A stretch of DNA of 64,000 bases from Psychroflexus planctonicus (GCF_014640195.1 NZ_BMGM01000006.1:62001-126000); one strand, 5' to 3'; counted from the first letter of the stretch, positions 9,643 through 19,031 are shown. Translations and numbers: made by a program. Notes: generated by a model not told the origin, from the sequence alone.

Positions 9643-9975
9643 TTATGATGCCATATTTTGAATTTCGTCTTTTAATTTCATTAAGTGCCGATTTAAAACA
9701 ACCCAAACAATTGAATTATCGATGCTATCGTAAGCATGAATTAATCTATTTCTAAAACCTATAATTTGCTTATCGTTTTCAATTTTAAGGTCTAGTTTGT
9801 TCTTTTTAAGTTGGTTTAAAGCTTCTCCAATAATAGCCAATTGTCTTTCTACTGCGCTTTGTGTTTTTAAATCTCTTTGGTAGGTATTGAAATCAGATAT
9901 ATCAACGGTAAACTTTTCTATCAAATCTATGGCTGATAAAATATCAAAAAGATATTTTTTGTTCTTTTCCGTCAT
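9643..9975 (-). CDS. hepT: HepT-like HEPN RNase toxin
   Basis: A 110-residue all-helical HEPN protein of the DUF86 type. The catalytic motif RX4HXY is complete: Arg75, His80 and Tyr82 in FRNRLIHAYDS. In characterised type VII systems HepT cleaves RNA and is silenced when MntA adds AMP to the motif tyrosine. The gene overlaps mntA by 32 bases, the normal tight coupling for this pair. The pair sits between a MITE-like element with a displaced gene fragment and an intact lipoprotein gene, so it is a recent insertion. Activity is inferred from the intact motif. Confidence 0.9.
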   Translation of the reverse strand: MTEKNKKYLFDILSAIDLIEKFTVDISDFNTYQRDLKTQSAVERQLAIIGEALNQLKKNKLDLKIENDKQIIGFRNRLIHAYDSIDNSIVWVVLNRHLMKLKDEIQNMAS

Positions 9976-10279
9976 AAATTAATATTTTAGTTGCATCGAT
10001 ATTTTTCTTAAGAATAGGATTTTTAATTGAATTACTCGTTAGCAAATCAACTTTTCGCTGGAAAAACTGTTCGAATTTATCCCAAATGTTGATTAAATTT
10101 TCCCCGCGTTCTAGAGCATCTTCATTGTCTATTTCAATCAATAAATCGATATCGCTCGTTTCTTCATCGAATTGATCGGTTATTGAAGAACCAAAAGCAT
10201 ATAAACTTTTAACATTATGTGATTTACATAAAGATAAAAATTCCGTCATCTTACTTTTAATGGATTCTCTTAAATTCAT
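9944..10279 (-). CDS. mntA: MntA-like nucleotidyltransferase antitoxin
   Basis: A 111-residue minimal nucleotidyltransferase. It has the signature G30-S31, then D43-I-D45 (AFGSSITDQF, SDIDLLIEI) and a further acidic residue in KVDLLTS at about 90. In known systems it transfers AMP to HepT and neutralises it. It is the upstream partner of hepT with a 32-base overlap. The motif spacing (GS-X11-DXD) is one residue longer than the textbook GSX10DXD but within the range of this superfamily. Confidence 0.9.
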   Translation of the reverse strand: MNLRESIKSKMTEFLSLCKSHNVKSLYAFGSSITDQFDEETSDIDLLIEIDNEDALERGENLINIWDKFEQFFQRKVDLLTSNSIKNPILKKNIDATKILIYDGKEQKISF

Positions 10280-10373
10280 ATTGCTAATATAGCATTTTTA
10301 ATTGCATTATAATATTGACCACATTAATATAAATGCTATGAAACTTAGTAATACAGCATTTAAAACACGAGTG

Positions 10374-10961
10374 TTAATCTCTATATCTACCGCGTACTTT
10401 TAAAAACTCAGCATCAACTTCGGTAACAACAAAATCATCTTTTTGATGATCGAAAAGGCGAAGTAAAAAAGTGGCGTGAATGTGCTCTTCATCTATAATA
10501 TTAATTTCTAAAGGTACAGGTTCCAAATCTTCATACATCAAAAAATCTTCGTCGGACAAGTCGGTATAATTATAGGATTGTGAAATATCTAAATGCACTA
10601 TTTCATTGGAATATTTTTCTTCTAAAAGTATGCCAACTCTCAATATGCCATGTGAAAAAAAAGCTTGCCCAGGTCTTTCTTTATATACTGGTAAATTTAA
10701 TGAAATATCCGTTTTATTTGAAGTGCTCCAGATAAAATTTAAAGCTTCCCAATCTGTATTCCAAAGTGCAAGATCGGGTAAATTCCAAACCGCTAACAAA
10801 TCGGTTTCAGCTTCTTGGTTATTTAAAATATAGATTGGGGTTTTGGCTTCGTATTTGGTTAACACATAAGCACCCACATTTTGATGCTCGTAGTAACCTA
10901 CTGTATCATCGCTACAGCTTAATAGGAAAAAGGAAACAAACAATAAAGTTAGTTTTTTCAT
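10374..10961 (-). CDS. Hypothetical lipoprotein
   Basis: A 195-residue lipoprotein: signal peptide MKKLTLLFVSFFLLSC, then SDDT, a likely surface-export signal. The rest is beta-rich with many Trp and Tyr (AVWNLPDLALWNTDWEALNF) and no domain I recognise. Its 3' end is duplicated, in diverged form, at 9521-9577 beyond the MntA-HepT pair, so the present 3' end may have come in with the toxin-antitoxin insertion. Function unknown. Confidence 0.75.
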   Translation of the reverse strand: MKKLTLLFVSFFLLSCSDDTVGYYEHQNVGAYVLTKYEAKTPIYILNNQEAETDLLAVWNLPDLALWNTDWEALNFIWSTSNKTDISLNLPVYKERPGQAFFSHGILRVGILLEEKYSNEIVHLDISQSYNYTDLSDEDFLMYEDLEPVPLEINIIDEEHIHATFLLRLFDHQKDDFVVTEVDAEFLKVRGRYRD

Positions 10962-11102
10962 AACAATTGGATGATTTTAAAACGAATTTAAAAAATATTT
11001 CGATAAACAACTAAAAATCAATAGTAAATTGAAATGTAAAAAAGAAAGCACGCTTCATCTTAAACAGAATCAACGTGCTTCCCAACCAACCTAACCAATC
11101 TT

Positions 11103-12413
11103 TTAATCGATGTATTGTTTGTAATCGTTTACTTGAATATTCGCTTTTAAATCGTTTAGCAAATTGTATAATCCAAAAAATGTACGATTGATATATAGAA
11201 AATGTTTGCTTCCACGATTACCATTCATTTTACGCAATTGTTTATCACTACTGTATTTTTCACTTAAATTGGATATTTTACCCCAAAATTCTTCATCTCC
11301 AAAATCGAAGGTTTCACTGTGGAATGGTTGGGTAAATAAGCTCAACATTTCATGAAACAAATCGGTAAAATATTCCACTTCGTCAGGCTTATCGTCTGGT
11401 CGTAAAATTTCCAATTGCTTCAATTTTTCTTGAAAAAATACTCGATTATTGATGTTTTTGGGTACTGCCAATTCAAAATAAGGCGTATAAAATTCATCAG
11501 GAATTTTCTTCATGCAACCAAAATCAATCGCAATTAATTCATCTTTATCATTGATTAAAAAATTACCCGGATGTGGATCGGCATGCACTTCTTTTAAATG
11601 ATGAATTTGGTACATATAGAAATTCCATAAAGTTTGCCCAATTTTGTTGCCTTGCTCTTGCGTAAAATCGGTTTTAGCAAATTCAGACAAATGTATTCCC
11701 TGCATCCAATCCATGGTAATGATTCGCTCACTGGACATTTCTTGGTAATAAACAGGAAACTTCAAGTTTGAAATGTGTTTACATGCTTCAGAAATAGCTT
11801 TACTTTGTTTTACTTCTAGAATGTAATCGGTTTCTTCTAGCAATTTATCTTCAACTTCTTTAAAATATTTATCAGAATCTTTTCCCTTAATGTTGAACAT
11901 TTTTAAAGCAACGGGCTTTACCATTTTTAAATCTGAACTAATACTTTCAGCTACACCAGGATATTGAATTTTCACAGCAAGTTTTCTCCCATCTTTTTCA
12001 GCTTTGTGCACTTGACCAATACTGGCTGCATTTACCGAATCTGGTGTAAACTGATCGTATATATTTTCAGGATAATCGCCTTGATATTGCTTAAAGGTTT
12101 TTCTAACCAAAGGAGCTGACAACGGCGGAACGCTAAATTGTGCCAAAGAAAATTTTTCAACATACGCATTAGGCAATATGTTTTTTTCCATGGAAAGCAT
12201 TTGTGCTACCTTTAAAGCGCTTCCTTTCAAACTTTTTAAACCATCATAAATATCTGTTGCGTTACTCTCATCTAATTCTTCGCGAGTAAGTTCAGAATTG
12301 AATGCTTTTTTAGAATAATATTTAAGGTAATTTCCTCCAATTTTAGCTCCTGTAGAAACTAACTTGGAAGTTCGGCTAAGTTTGCCTGTTGGTATTTTGT
12401 CTAAAGTTTTCAT
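11103..12413 (-). CDS. AarF/UbiB (ABC1/ADCK) family atypical kinase
   Basis: A 436-residue kinase-like protein of the ABC1 family. It carries the KxGQ-like stretch (LKGSALKVAQMLSM), the Ala-rich loop ASIGQVHKAEKDG that replaces the usual glycine loop, the ATP Lys in LAVKIQYPG, the catalytic HADPHPGNFLI and the metal-binding IDFGCM. Family members support quinone or lipid metabolism, mainly as ATPases. The flavobacterial group pairs with a TetR regulator, as here: that gene lies 7 bases upstream on the same strand. Substrate not predictable. Confidence 0.88.
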   Translation of the reverse strand: MKTLDKIPTGKLSRTSKLVSTGAKIGGNYLKYYSKKAFNSELTREELDESNATDIYDGLKSLKGSALKVAQMLSMEKNILPNAYVEKFSLAQFSVPPLSAPLVRKTFKQYQGDYPENIYDQFTPDSVNAASIGQVHKAEKDGRKLAVKIQYPGVAESISSDLKMVKPVALKMFNIKGKDSDKYFKEVEDKLLEETDYILEVKQSKAISEACKHISNLKFPVYYQEMSSERIITMDWMQGIHLSEFAKTDFTQEQGNKIGQTLWNFYMYQIHHLKEVHADPHPGNFLINDKDELIAIDFGCMKKIPDEFYTPYFELAVPKNINNRVFFQEKLKQLEILRPDDKPDEVEYFTDLFHEMLSLFTQPFHSETFDFGDEEFWGKISNLSEKYSSDKQLRKMNGNRGSKHFLYINRTFFGLYNLLNDLKANIQVNDYKQYID

Positions 12414-12420
12414 CTGTAAA

Positions 12421-13086
12421 TTATCGGTTCATTTGTTCTTTGTATAAGAACTTTCCAAAATCGAATACTTTTTCTAATGGCGTATTATCAAACACATCAA
12501 AAATGGTGTTTACTGATTTTTCAATAGCCACATCTGTTTTTTCAAAATTTGGTGATGTATCATCTTTCCAAAATTTCAACAAAAACAAAAATTGAATCCA
12601 AGCGCCTTCAGAAAATACGGATTCGGAGTTTTTCAAAAATTTGAATTTCTTTTCATCATTGTCGTCTTCAATTAAATCTTTAGCGAAAGATTTAATGTCT
12701 TTACGAAGCCCTTTCAATTGGTTCATGTTTTTCATCATGTCTTCATGCTCGTCTAAAGCCATTAAAACATAGCTTCTGTTGGCTGAAAGAATTTCGAAGA
12801 AAGTAAAAAAGAACGTCAGCATTTTTTCGCGGCTTCCGTATTGTGCAACTTCTTCATTTTGATGCATTAAATCTGTTGTATTCTGATAAAAAGCAGACCA
12901 AATTCCATTACGTAATGCTTCAAAACTGCCGAAGAATTGATAGAATTCATTTTCTTCAAAATGCTGTTCTTTAGCGAATTTGTAAACCGATTTTGGATAT
13001 TTTTCGTGAGTCAACACATAATCCATATACAAGGTAATTAAACTTTGTTTATCTAATTTTTTCTTGGTTTTTGTTTTAGTTGGCAT
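12421..13086 (-). CDS. TetR-family transcriptional regulator
   Basis: A 221-residue protein. The N-terminal third has a TetR-type helix-turn-helix (SVYKFAKEQHFEENEFYQFF at about 38-57), and the remainder is a helical ligand domain. It begins with a Lys-rich tail. It is transcribed just ahead of the AarF-like gene (7-base gap), so it probably regulates that operon and itself. Divergent from the zapB-like/zapA operon across a 220-base intergenic region. Confidence 0.8.
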   Translation of the reverse strand: MPTKTKTKKKLDKQSLITLYMDYVLTHEKYPKSVYKFAKEQHFEENEFYQFFGSFEALRNGIWSAFYQNTTDLMHQNEEVAQYGSREKMLTFFFTFFEILSANRSYVLMALDEHEDMMKNMNQLKGLRKDIKSFAKDLIEDDNDEKKFKFLKNSESVFSEGAWIQFLFLLKFWKDDTSPNFEKTDVAIEKSVNTIFDVFDNTPLEKVFDFGKFLYKEQMNR

Positions 13087-13273
13087 AATCTAAATCTTTG
13101 ATTACAAAGATAGCTATTGTTTAATCTTTTAAATAAAAAGCTAAACAAATGTTTTGTTAAATTAAAAGCTTGAAAACATTGAAAATATGAAACTGAGCGG
13201 ATGAAAAATTGGTATAATTAAAAAAATCAAAATCATTTCTTTCTAAAAAAGCTACAAATTAAGATAAGAATGC

Positions 13274-13281
13274 TAAATTTG
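13274..13281 (+). promoter_or_regulatory. Bacteroidota -7 box upstream of the zapB-like/zapA operon
   Basis: TAAATTTG matches the Bacteroidota -7 consensus TAnnTTTG and lies 28 bases before the ATG at 13309. A clear -33 TTTG is not visible at the usual 19-21 base distance, so the call rests on the -7 box alone. Confidence 0.45.
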
Positions 13282-13308
13282 CGCTAATGGAAATTTGTGT
13301 TAATTAAG

Positions 13309-13599
13309 ATGAAAAGTACCATAGCGTATATTGATTTACTTGAAGTTAACATAAAAAAGCTCATTGATAAGCAGAAAAGCTTGGCAGCTGAAAATGAAGA
13401 TTTGAAGACTGAATTAGCGTCTGTTACAAATCAACAAAAAGCTTTATTTAATGAGATTGAACGTTTACAGAAAGAAAACCAAACGCTTAAAAACGCAAAT
13501 GCCATTTTAGGTAGTACTGAATTTAAAAGGGAAACCAAATTAAAGATAAATAGTCTAATCAAGGAGATAGATCAATGTATAGTTCAACTTGCTGAGTAA
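13309..13599 (+). CDS. Short coiled-coil protein upstream of zapA (ZapB-like)
   Basis: A 96-residue protein from the ATG at 13309 (MKSTIAYIDLLEVN); an in-frame GTG four codons upstream is less likely. Residues 15-70 form one long heptad-patterned coiled coil (KLIDKQKSLAAENEDLKTEL, ERLQKENQTLKNAN). It sits 4 bases before zapA, and this pairing suggests a divisome-associated coiled coil. Similarity to true ZapB is of type rather than demonstrated descent. Confidence 0.7.
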   Translation: MKSTIAYIDLLEVNIKKLIDKQKSLAAENEDLKTELASVTNQQKALFNEIERLQKENQTLKNANAILGSTEFKRETKLKINSLIKEIDQCIVQLAE

Positions 13600-13603
13600 T
13601 GCT

Positions 13604-13894
13604 ATGGATGAGAAATTAAAAATAAAAATTTCAATTGCAGATCGGGTTTACCCGCTAAACATTAAAGCATCTCAGGAAGAAAGCTTGCGTAAAGCAGCAA
13701 AAAATATAGAAGCGGTAATTAAAAAATATGAGCAAAGTTATGCCGTTAAAGATAAACAAGATGTTTTAGCCATGTGTGCTTTACAGTTTGCTGCAGATAA
13801 TGAACAAAAAAAACTTCGTGAAACCGATGGCGATCAAGAAGTAAATTTAAGATTAGAAGTTTTACATAATTTGGTGAAAAATAATTTGAATTAA
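13604..13894 (+). CDS. zapA: Cell division protein ZapA
   Basis: A 96-residue protein using the ATG at 13604 (MDEKLKIKISIADRVYPL). The N-terminal beta domain is followed by a helix with EESLRKAAKNIEAVIKKYEQ and the coiled-coil tail with ALQFAADNEQK, matching ZapA, which bundles FtsZ filaments at midcell. Gene order zapA, 6S-like RNA, rny supports the call; enterobacteria also have zapA next to the 6S RNA gene ssrS. Confidence 0.9.
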   Translation: MDEKLKIKISIADRVYPLNIKASQEESLRKAAKNIEAVIKKYEQSYAVKDKQDVLAMCALQFAADNEQKKLRETDGDQEVNLRLEVLHNLVKNNLN

Positions 13895-13924
13895 ATAACG
13901 TTCTTTACATATAACAAAAACAAT

Positions 13925-14096
13925 ACTGCCTGTATTAGTTCCTTTTTTGATAAACTCAACACTTAAATAAATAAAAAGGGTGAGTTTCAATTGTAAAAGC
14001 AAGCCTCCTTTGAGGGGATCCTTGATCAGTTGTGTAGCCCTAATCCTGTTTTTACGGAGTTTATTTCAAAACTAAATACTAATACAGGCTTTTTTT
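13925..14096 (+). ncRNA. ssrS: 6S-like RNA (flavobacterial 6S type)
   Basis: The 218-base gap between zapA and rny contains one long self-complementary rod. Outer arms gcctgtattagt (13928-13939) and actaatacaggc (14078-14089) pair perfectly over 12 bp, and inner arms ataaactc and gagtttat pair further in. A mostly unpaired or weakly paired centre follows, and a T run (14090-14096) directly after the closing arm gives a terminator. Length (about 165 nt), rod shape with a central bubble, and location after zapA fit the flavobacterial 6S RNA, which binds RNA polymerase holoenzyme. Exact ends are estimates. Confidence 0.75.
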
Positions 14097-14112
14097 ATAA
14101 CTATACTCAACC

Positions 14113-15684
14113 ATGGAAACAACAACTATAATAATTGGTGTAGTTGCTATAATTATAGGCTTTGCAATTGGATTTTTAATTTCCAAATCTGCCGAAAAAA
14201 ACAAAGCAACAAGCACTCTAGCAAATGCTGAAAAAGAAGCAAAACGAATTCTAAAAGACGCCGAAAAAGAAGGCGAAAGCATCAAAAAAGATAAAATTCT
14301 TCAAGCCAAAGAGAAGTTTATCGAGCTAAAAGCTGAACACGAGAAAGTAATAAACAGCAAAGACAAAAAAATGGCCGATGCTGAAAAACGTGTTAAAGAT
14401 AAGGAGTCGAAACTGTCTAGCGAATTAGCTAAAAACAAAAATTTAAACACACAACTTGAAGCCAAATCTGAAGATTACAATACACGCCTGAGCTTTTTAG
14501 ATAAAAAACAAGAAGAGATTAGCAAAGTGCTTCAACAAAAAATAAAACAGCTAGAAGTAATTAGTGGTTTAAGTGCAGAAGAAGCCAAAGAACAATTAAT
14601 GGAGTCGCTTAAAGAAACCGCTAAATCTGAAGCCATGGCTTTAATACAAGGCACAGTAGAAGAAGCCAAATTAACGGCCCAACAGGAAGCTAAAAAAATT
14701 GTTATTAACACCATTCAACGTGTAGGAACAGAAGAAGCCATCGATAATTGTGTTTCTGTTTTCAATTTAGAAAGCGATGATGTAAAAGGACGAATTATTG
14801 GTCGTGAAGGAAGAAATATACGTGCAATTGAAGCCGCTACTGGTGTTGAAATTATTGTAGATGATACGCCAGAAGCCATTATCCTTTCTTGTTTTGATTC
14901 GGTAAGAAGAGAGATTGCAAGACTTTCGCTACACCGTTTAGTAACCGATGGTAGAATTCACCCTGCACGAATTGAAGAAGTGGTCAAGAAAACACAAAAA
15001 CAAATAGAAGACGAAATTGTAGATATTGGAAAACGAACTGTAATAGATTTAGGAATTCACGGCTTACACCCAGAACTGGTAAAAACCGTTGGACGCATGA
15101 AATACCGTTCTTCTTACGGCCAAAATTTATTGCAACACTCTAGAGAAGTTTCTAATTTATGTGGCATCATGGCAGCGGAATTAGGTTTGAATCCAAAACT
15201 GGCTAAACGGGCTGGATTACTTCACGATATTGGAAAAGTCCCCGATACAGAAACGGAAACACCACATGCTATTTTAGGAATGGAATGGGCTGAAAAATAT
15301 GGCGAAAAACCTGAAGTTTGTAACGCGATTGGTGCTCACCACGATGAAATTGAAATGACATCGCTACTTTCTCCTATCATTCAAGTGTGTGATGCCATAA
15401 GCGGAGCAAGACCTGGAGCCAGAAGACAAGTTTTAGACTCCTACGTAAAACGATTAAAGGATTTAGAAGACATTGCCTTTGGTTTTAATGGCGTAAACAA
15501 AGCTTATGCTATTCAAGCGGGTAGAGAGTTACGTGTGATGGTAGAAAGCGAAAAAGTTTCAGATGAAAAAGCAGCCGCTCTATCTTTTGAAATTTCACAA
15601 AAAATTCAAACCGATATGACCTATCCGGGTCAAGTAAAAGTTACTGTAATTCGAGAAACTAGAGCTGTTAACGTCGCTAAGTAA
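14113..15684 (+). CDS. rny: Ribonuclease Y
   Basis: A 523-residue membrane-anchored endoribonuclease. One N-terminal transmembrane helix (about 3-25, [18 protein letters not shown]) is followed by a long coiled coil to about residue 200. A KH domain follows ([20 protein letters not shown] at about 225), then an HD domain with LLHDIGKV carrying the metal-binding His-Asp pair. It starts the decay of many mRNAs at the inner membrane. It directly follows the 6S-like RNA and is closed by a strong terminator shared with ndk. Confidence 0.97.
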   Translation: METTTIIIGVVAIIIGFAIGFLISKSAEKNKATSTLANAEKEAKRILKDAEKEGESIKKDKILQAKEKFIELKAEHEKVINSKDKKMADAEKRVKDKESKLSSELAKNKNLNTQLEAKSEDYNTRLSFLDKKQEEISKVLQQKIKQLEVISGLSAEEAKEQLMESLKETAKSEAMALIQGTVEEAKLTAQQEAKKIVINTIQRVGTEEAIDNCVSVFNLESDDVKGRIIGREGRNIRAIEAATGVEIIVDDTPEAIILSCFDSVRREIARLSLHRLVTDGRIHPARIEEVVKKTQKQIEDEIVDIGKRTVIDLGIHGLHPELVKTVGRMKYRSSYGQNLLQHSREVSNLCGIMAAELGLNPKLAKRAGLLHDIGKVPDTETETPHAILGMEWAEKYGEKPEVCNAIGAHHDEIEMTSLLSPIIQVCDAISGARPGARRQVLDSYVKRLKDLEDIAFGFNGVNKAYAIQAGRELRVMVESEKVSDEKAAALSFEISQKIQTDMTYPGQVKVTVIRETRAVNVAK

Positions 15685-15706
15685 GATTCGAATAATAAAC
15701 TAAAAC

Positions 15707-15740
15707 AAAAAAGCCTTTTGCAGAAGCAAAAGGCTTTTTT
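15707..15740. terminator. Bidirectional terminator between rny and ndk
   Basis: A 15-bp perfect stem (arms 15707-15721 and 15726-15740, reading AAAAAAGCCTTTTGC and its complement) with an AGAA tetraloop. The A and T flanks make it active on both strands. Confidence 0.92.
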
Positions 15741-15761
15741 ATGTAAAAGTAAATTCTATTT

Positions 15762-16181
15762 TTAGAATTGCTCTCTTCCTGAAAAGTGAAAAGCAGCTTC
15801 AATTTCTGCATTCTCATCACTATCACTTCCGTGAATTGCGTTTTCACTAATAGAAGCAGCAAACTTTTTACGGATTGTACCTTCAGCTGCATCTTCTGGA
15901 TTAGTAGCACCGATTAAGCTTCTAAAATCTTCAACGGCATTTTCTTTTTCTAAAACAGCAGCAACAATAGGTCCGCGTGTCATATATTCAACTAGTTCAC
16001 CATAAAATGGGCGCTCTTTATGAATTTCATAAAAAGTTTTAGCATCATCTTCAGTCATTTGCGTCAACTTTAGAGCTACAATTCTAAATCCTGAAGAAGT
16101 AATTTGTTGTAATATAGCACCAATGTGTCCTTTTTCAACAGCATCTGGCTTCAACATAGTAAATGTACGGTTTCCTGACAT
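15762..16181 (-). CDS. ndk: Nucleoside diphosphate kinase
   Basis: A 139-residue enzyme of standard length. The N-terminus [17 protein letters not shown] and the active-site stretch [13 protein letters not shown] with the phosphorylated His117 are intact. It balances NTP and dNTP pools by transferring phosphate from ATP. A -7 box TACTTTTG on the minus strand (16205-16212) lies just upstream of the start, which suggests its own promoter. Monocistronic, converging on rny. Confidence 0.98.
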   Translation of the reverse strand: MSGNRTFTMLKPDAVEKGHIGAILQQITSSGFRIVALKLTQMTEDDAKTFYEIHKERPFYGELVEYMTRGPIVAAVLEKENAVEDFRSLIGATNPEDAAEGTIRKKFAASISENAIHGSDSDENAEIEAAFHFSGREQF

Positions 16182-16334
16182 TTTTTTATTTTTAAAATTT
16201 TGCGCAAAAGTAATAAAACCAAAACACTAACACACGTCTTTATTCTATTTTAGAAATTAAATTAGCTTTTAAGTTACAAGAGTTTAACCTATCATTTAAA
16301 ACATAAGAAAAGATATTTTACTATTATTGCAGCC

Positions 16335-17342
16335 ATGGAAAATCTAGCAGAACTTAAAGCTTTACTGCAAACACCGCGTAAAATTTGTATTATAACACAT
16401 AAAAATCCAGATGGAGATGCTGTTGGATCAAGTTTAGCCTTGCAATTGGCACTTCAAAAAATGAATCATCAAGTCACTGCGATCGTACCCAATGATTTTC
16501 CGATTTTTTTAAAATGGATTCCGCATCAAGAAGAATTACTTCGCTTTGACAAAAACAAAGATGAAAGTCAAAGCGCCATTAATTCAGCCGAATTGATTTT
16601 CACCTTAGACTTTAATGATTTATCCCGTTGTGGAGATGTTGCTGAAGCTTTACAAAATATGAATGCAGATTTTGTAATGATCGACCATCACCAGCAACCA
16701 GCAGATTATGCGAAGTTTATGTACAGCGATGATAAAATGGGTTCAACTTGTGAAATGATTTATCACTTCCTTGAAAAAATGGATGCCATAAATTTAATAG
16801 ACAAAGACATTGCTACTTGTATTTATGTAGGAATTATGACGGATACAGGTTCGTTTCGTTTTCCTGCAACTACAAACACAACACATCAGGTAGTTTCTAA
16901 ACTTATTGAAGCTGGAGCAGATAATTCGGCAATTCACCAACAAACTTTCGATGTTAATTCGTATCAGCGGATGCAACTCTTAGGTGTAGCGCTAAAAAAC
17001 ATGACTTTAATTCCAGAATACAAAACTGCTTACATTCATTTAAGCAAGGAAGAATTAGAAGCGCATAATTATAAAAAAGGAGACACAGAAGGATTTGTAA
17101 ATTATGGCTTATCTTTAGAAAATGTTGTTTTTGCTGTCATTTTTATAGAAAGCCTTGATGAAGATCTCATTAAAATATCTTTCCGCTCGAAAGGTAATTT
17201 TGACGTGAACCAATTTGCCAGAAAACACTTTGAAGGTGGAGGGCACAAAAACGCTGCAGGCGGGAGAAGTATGAAAAATTTAACAGATACGCTCTCGTAT
17301 TTCAAAGAAAAACTATCTTTACAGGAAGATTTAAAAGGATGA
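16335..17342 (+). CDS. DHH-family phosphoesterase (NrnA-like)
   Basis: A 335-residue protein with the DHH domain motifs ITHKNPDGDAVGSSLAL (about 19-35), FTLDFND, IDHHQQP and GIMTDTGSFRFP, and a DHHA1 domain ending in FEGGGHKNAAGG. This is the NrnA family, which degrades short oligoribonucleotides or linear dinucleotides and dephosphorylates pAp. The stop codon overlaps the gldI start by four bases (ATGA), so the two genes are translationally coupled. The exact substrate is not visible in the sequence. Confidence 0.9.
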   Translation: MENLAELKALLQTPRKICIITHKNPDGDAVGSSLALQLALQKMNHQVTAIVPNDFPIFLKWIPHQEELLRFDKNKDESQSAINSAELIFTLDFNDLSRCGDVAEALQNMNADFVMIDHHQQPADYAKFMYSDDKMGSTCEMIYHFLEKMDAINLIDKDIATCIYVGIMTDTGSFRFPATTNTTHQVVSKLIEAGADNSAIHQQTFDVNSYQRMQLLGVALKNMTLIPEYKTAYIHLSKEELEAHNYKKGDTEGFVNYGLSLENVVFAVIFIESLDEDLIKISFRSKGNFDVNQFARKHFEGGGHKNAAGGRSMKNLTDTLSYFKEKLSLQEDLKG

Positions 17343-17899
17343 AAAAAACAGTTTGTTTACTACTCATTATAATCGGTTTTGCAAGTTGCGTTAGCAATCA
17401 ACCAGAAGCAAGAAGACCTGTTAGCTACAGTTCAGGAAGCTTCTTAAAAGAATCTGCTGCTATCAACAAAAAAATAGTTGAAGCTGAAGAAAAGGCTATT
17501 TTACAAATTATAGAAGAGAACAAAACCACAGAATATATAAATTCTCCAGACGGATTTTGGTACACTTACCACGAAAAGAATCCAAAAAAAGACAGTATTT
17601 ACCCAGAAAAAGGAGATTTAGTTGTATTTGAATACAACCTTTTAGAATTAGATGGAGACACCATTTATTCTAAAGATGAAATTGGAGTACGCGAATATTA
17701 TATTGACGAAGAGCGAATTTTTTCAGGACTCAGACAAGGCATCAAACTTATGCGTGAAGGAGAAACAGTAACTTTTCTATTTCCTTCTTACAAAGCTTTT
17801 GGGTATTATGGAGATTTAGAACGCATTGGCAAAAATGTTCCACTTCAATCTACAATTACCTTAAAATCTATAAATCAAAATCAGAAATCAGTAAATTAA
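17339..17899 (+). CDS. gldI: Gliding-motility-associated FKBP-type lipoprotein GldI
   Basis: A 186-residue lipoprotein: signal peptide with lipobox FASC, an alpha-helical linker (about 35-75), and an FKBP-type peptidyl-prolyl isomerase domain (about 85-180) with GDLVVFEYNLLELDGDTIY, FSGLRQGIKLMREGE and FPSYKAFGYYG. GldI is needed for gliding in Flavobacterium and is thought to fold components of the gliding/type IX secretion machinery in the periplasm. It overlaps the DHH gene by four bases and is followed after 9 bases by another foldase gene. Confidence 0.85.
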   Translation: MKKTVCLLLIIIGFASCVSNQPEARRPVSYSSGSFLKESAAINKKIVEAEEKAILQIIEENKTTEYINSPDGFWYTYHEKNPKKDSIYPEKGDLVVFEYNLLELDGDTIYSKDEIGVREYYIDEERIFSGLRQGIKLMREGETVTFLFPSYKAFGYYGDLERIGKNVPLQSTITLKSINQNQKSVN

Positions 17900-17908
17900 A
17901 TTTAAATT

Positions 17909-18958
17909 ATGAACAAAATGAAAATTATAATTGCCGTTTTAAGCTTTAGCTTGTTTAGTACAAGCTGCGATCAATATCCCGATTTAGAAGAGGGTTTATA
18001 CGCGCAATTTGAAACTACACAAGGAGATTTTATAGTAGAATTACACCACGACAAAGCACCTATGACCGTTGCTAATTTTGTTGCTTTAGCAGAAGGAAAA
18101 CATCCTATGGTTGATGAAGAATTTAAAGGCAAACCTTATTTTGAAGGAATTGTTTTTCACCGGGTTATTAAAGATTTCATGATACAAGCTGGAGATCCTA
18201 CTGGATCTGGGCAAGGCGGTCCTGGATACAAATTCCCTGATGAAGTAGATTCAGGTTTAGGTCACGATTCTGAAGGCATCTTATCTATGGCAAACGCTGG
18301 TCCAGGCACCAATGGAAGTCAATTTTTTATAACACTTGCTCCAACACCACACTTGGATGGAAAGCACAGTGTTTTTGGCAAAGTAGCTAAAGGACAAGAA
18401 ATAATTAATAAAATTGGTAATGTTGAAACTGCTGAAGCAGACAAACCCAAAGAAGATGTAGTGATTAATAAAGTAAACATCATACGTAAAGGCAGTGAAG
18501 CAAAAGACTTTGATGCAACTAGTGTTTTTGAAACTAAGTTTAATGAAATTGAAGAACAACGTGCCGAAGCTGCTGCAAAATTAGAAAAAGAATTAGACAA
18601 AGCTTCTGAAGGTTTTGACAAAACAGACTCAGGTTTACGATACTTAATAACTGAAGCAAACGAATCAGGACAAGAAGTAAAAGCTGGAGATTTAATTAGC
18701 GTACACTACTCAGGTCAATTTTTAGACGGAAAAGTGTTTGACTCTTCTTTAGACCGTGGTGAACCTATCGAATTTAACGTAGGAACTGGAAGAGTAATTC
18801 CAGGTTGGGATGAAGGACTTCAACTATTAAAAGTAGGTGAAAAAGCTACCTTTATCATTCCTAGCGAATTGGCTTATGGCGAACGTGGAGTTGGTCCAAT
18901 TCCACCCAACACTCCACTAAAGTTTGAAGTTGAAATAATGGATGTTGTTGAAGATTAA
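17909..18958 (+). CDS. Dual-family immunophilin: cyclophilin-FKBP fusion lipoprotein
   Basis: A 349-residue lipoprotein (lipobox STSC) with two unrelated prolyl isomerase domains. A cyclophilin occupies about residues 28-195 ([39 protein letters not shown]), a helical linker about 205-235, and an FKBP about 238-349 ([43 protein letters not shown]). The catalytic Arg-Phe of the cyclophilin and the Trp of the FKBP are present, so both sites look active. Such fusions are known from Flavobacterium and Treponema. With gldI it forms a periplasmic foldase operon. Confidence 0.92.
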   Translation: MNKMKIIIAVLSFSLFSTSCDQYPDLEEGLYAQFETTQGDFIVELHHDKAPMTVANFVALAEGKHPMVDEEFKGKPYFEGIVFHRVIKDFMIQAGDPTGSGQGGPGYKFPDEVDSGLGHDSEGILSMANAGPGTNGSQFFITLAPTPHLDGKHSVFGKVAKGQEIINKIGNVETAEADKPKEDVVINKVNIIRKGSEAKDFDATSVFETKFNEIEEQRAEAAAKLEKELDKASEGFDKTDSGLRYLITEANESGQEVKAGDLISVHYSGQFLDGKVFDSSLDRGEPIEFNVGTGRVIPGWDEGLQLLKVGEKATFIIPSELAYGERGVGPIPPNTPLKFEVEIMDVVED

Positions 18959-18985
18959 TTCTTTACCAAAATTTAATATGTAGTT

Positions 18986-19013
18986 AAAGACGGCAATATG
19001 CCGTCTTTTTCTT
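18986..19013 (+). terminator. Rho-independent terminator after the foldase operon
   Basis: Stem AAAGACGGCA / TGCCGTCTTT (18986-18995 and 18999-19008) with a three-base loop and a following T run, 28 bases after the stop of the cyclophilin-FKBP gene. Confidence 0.88.
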
Positions 19014-19031
19014 TTGCGCTACTTTTGAAAC

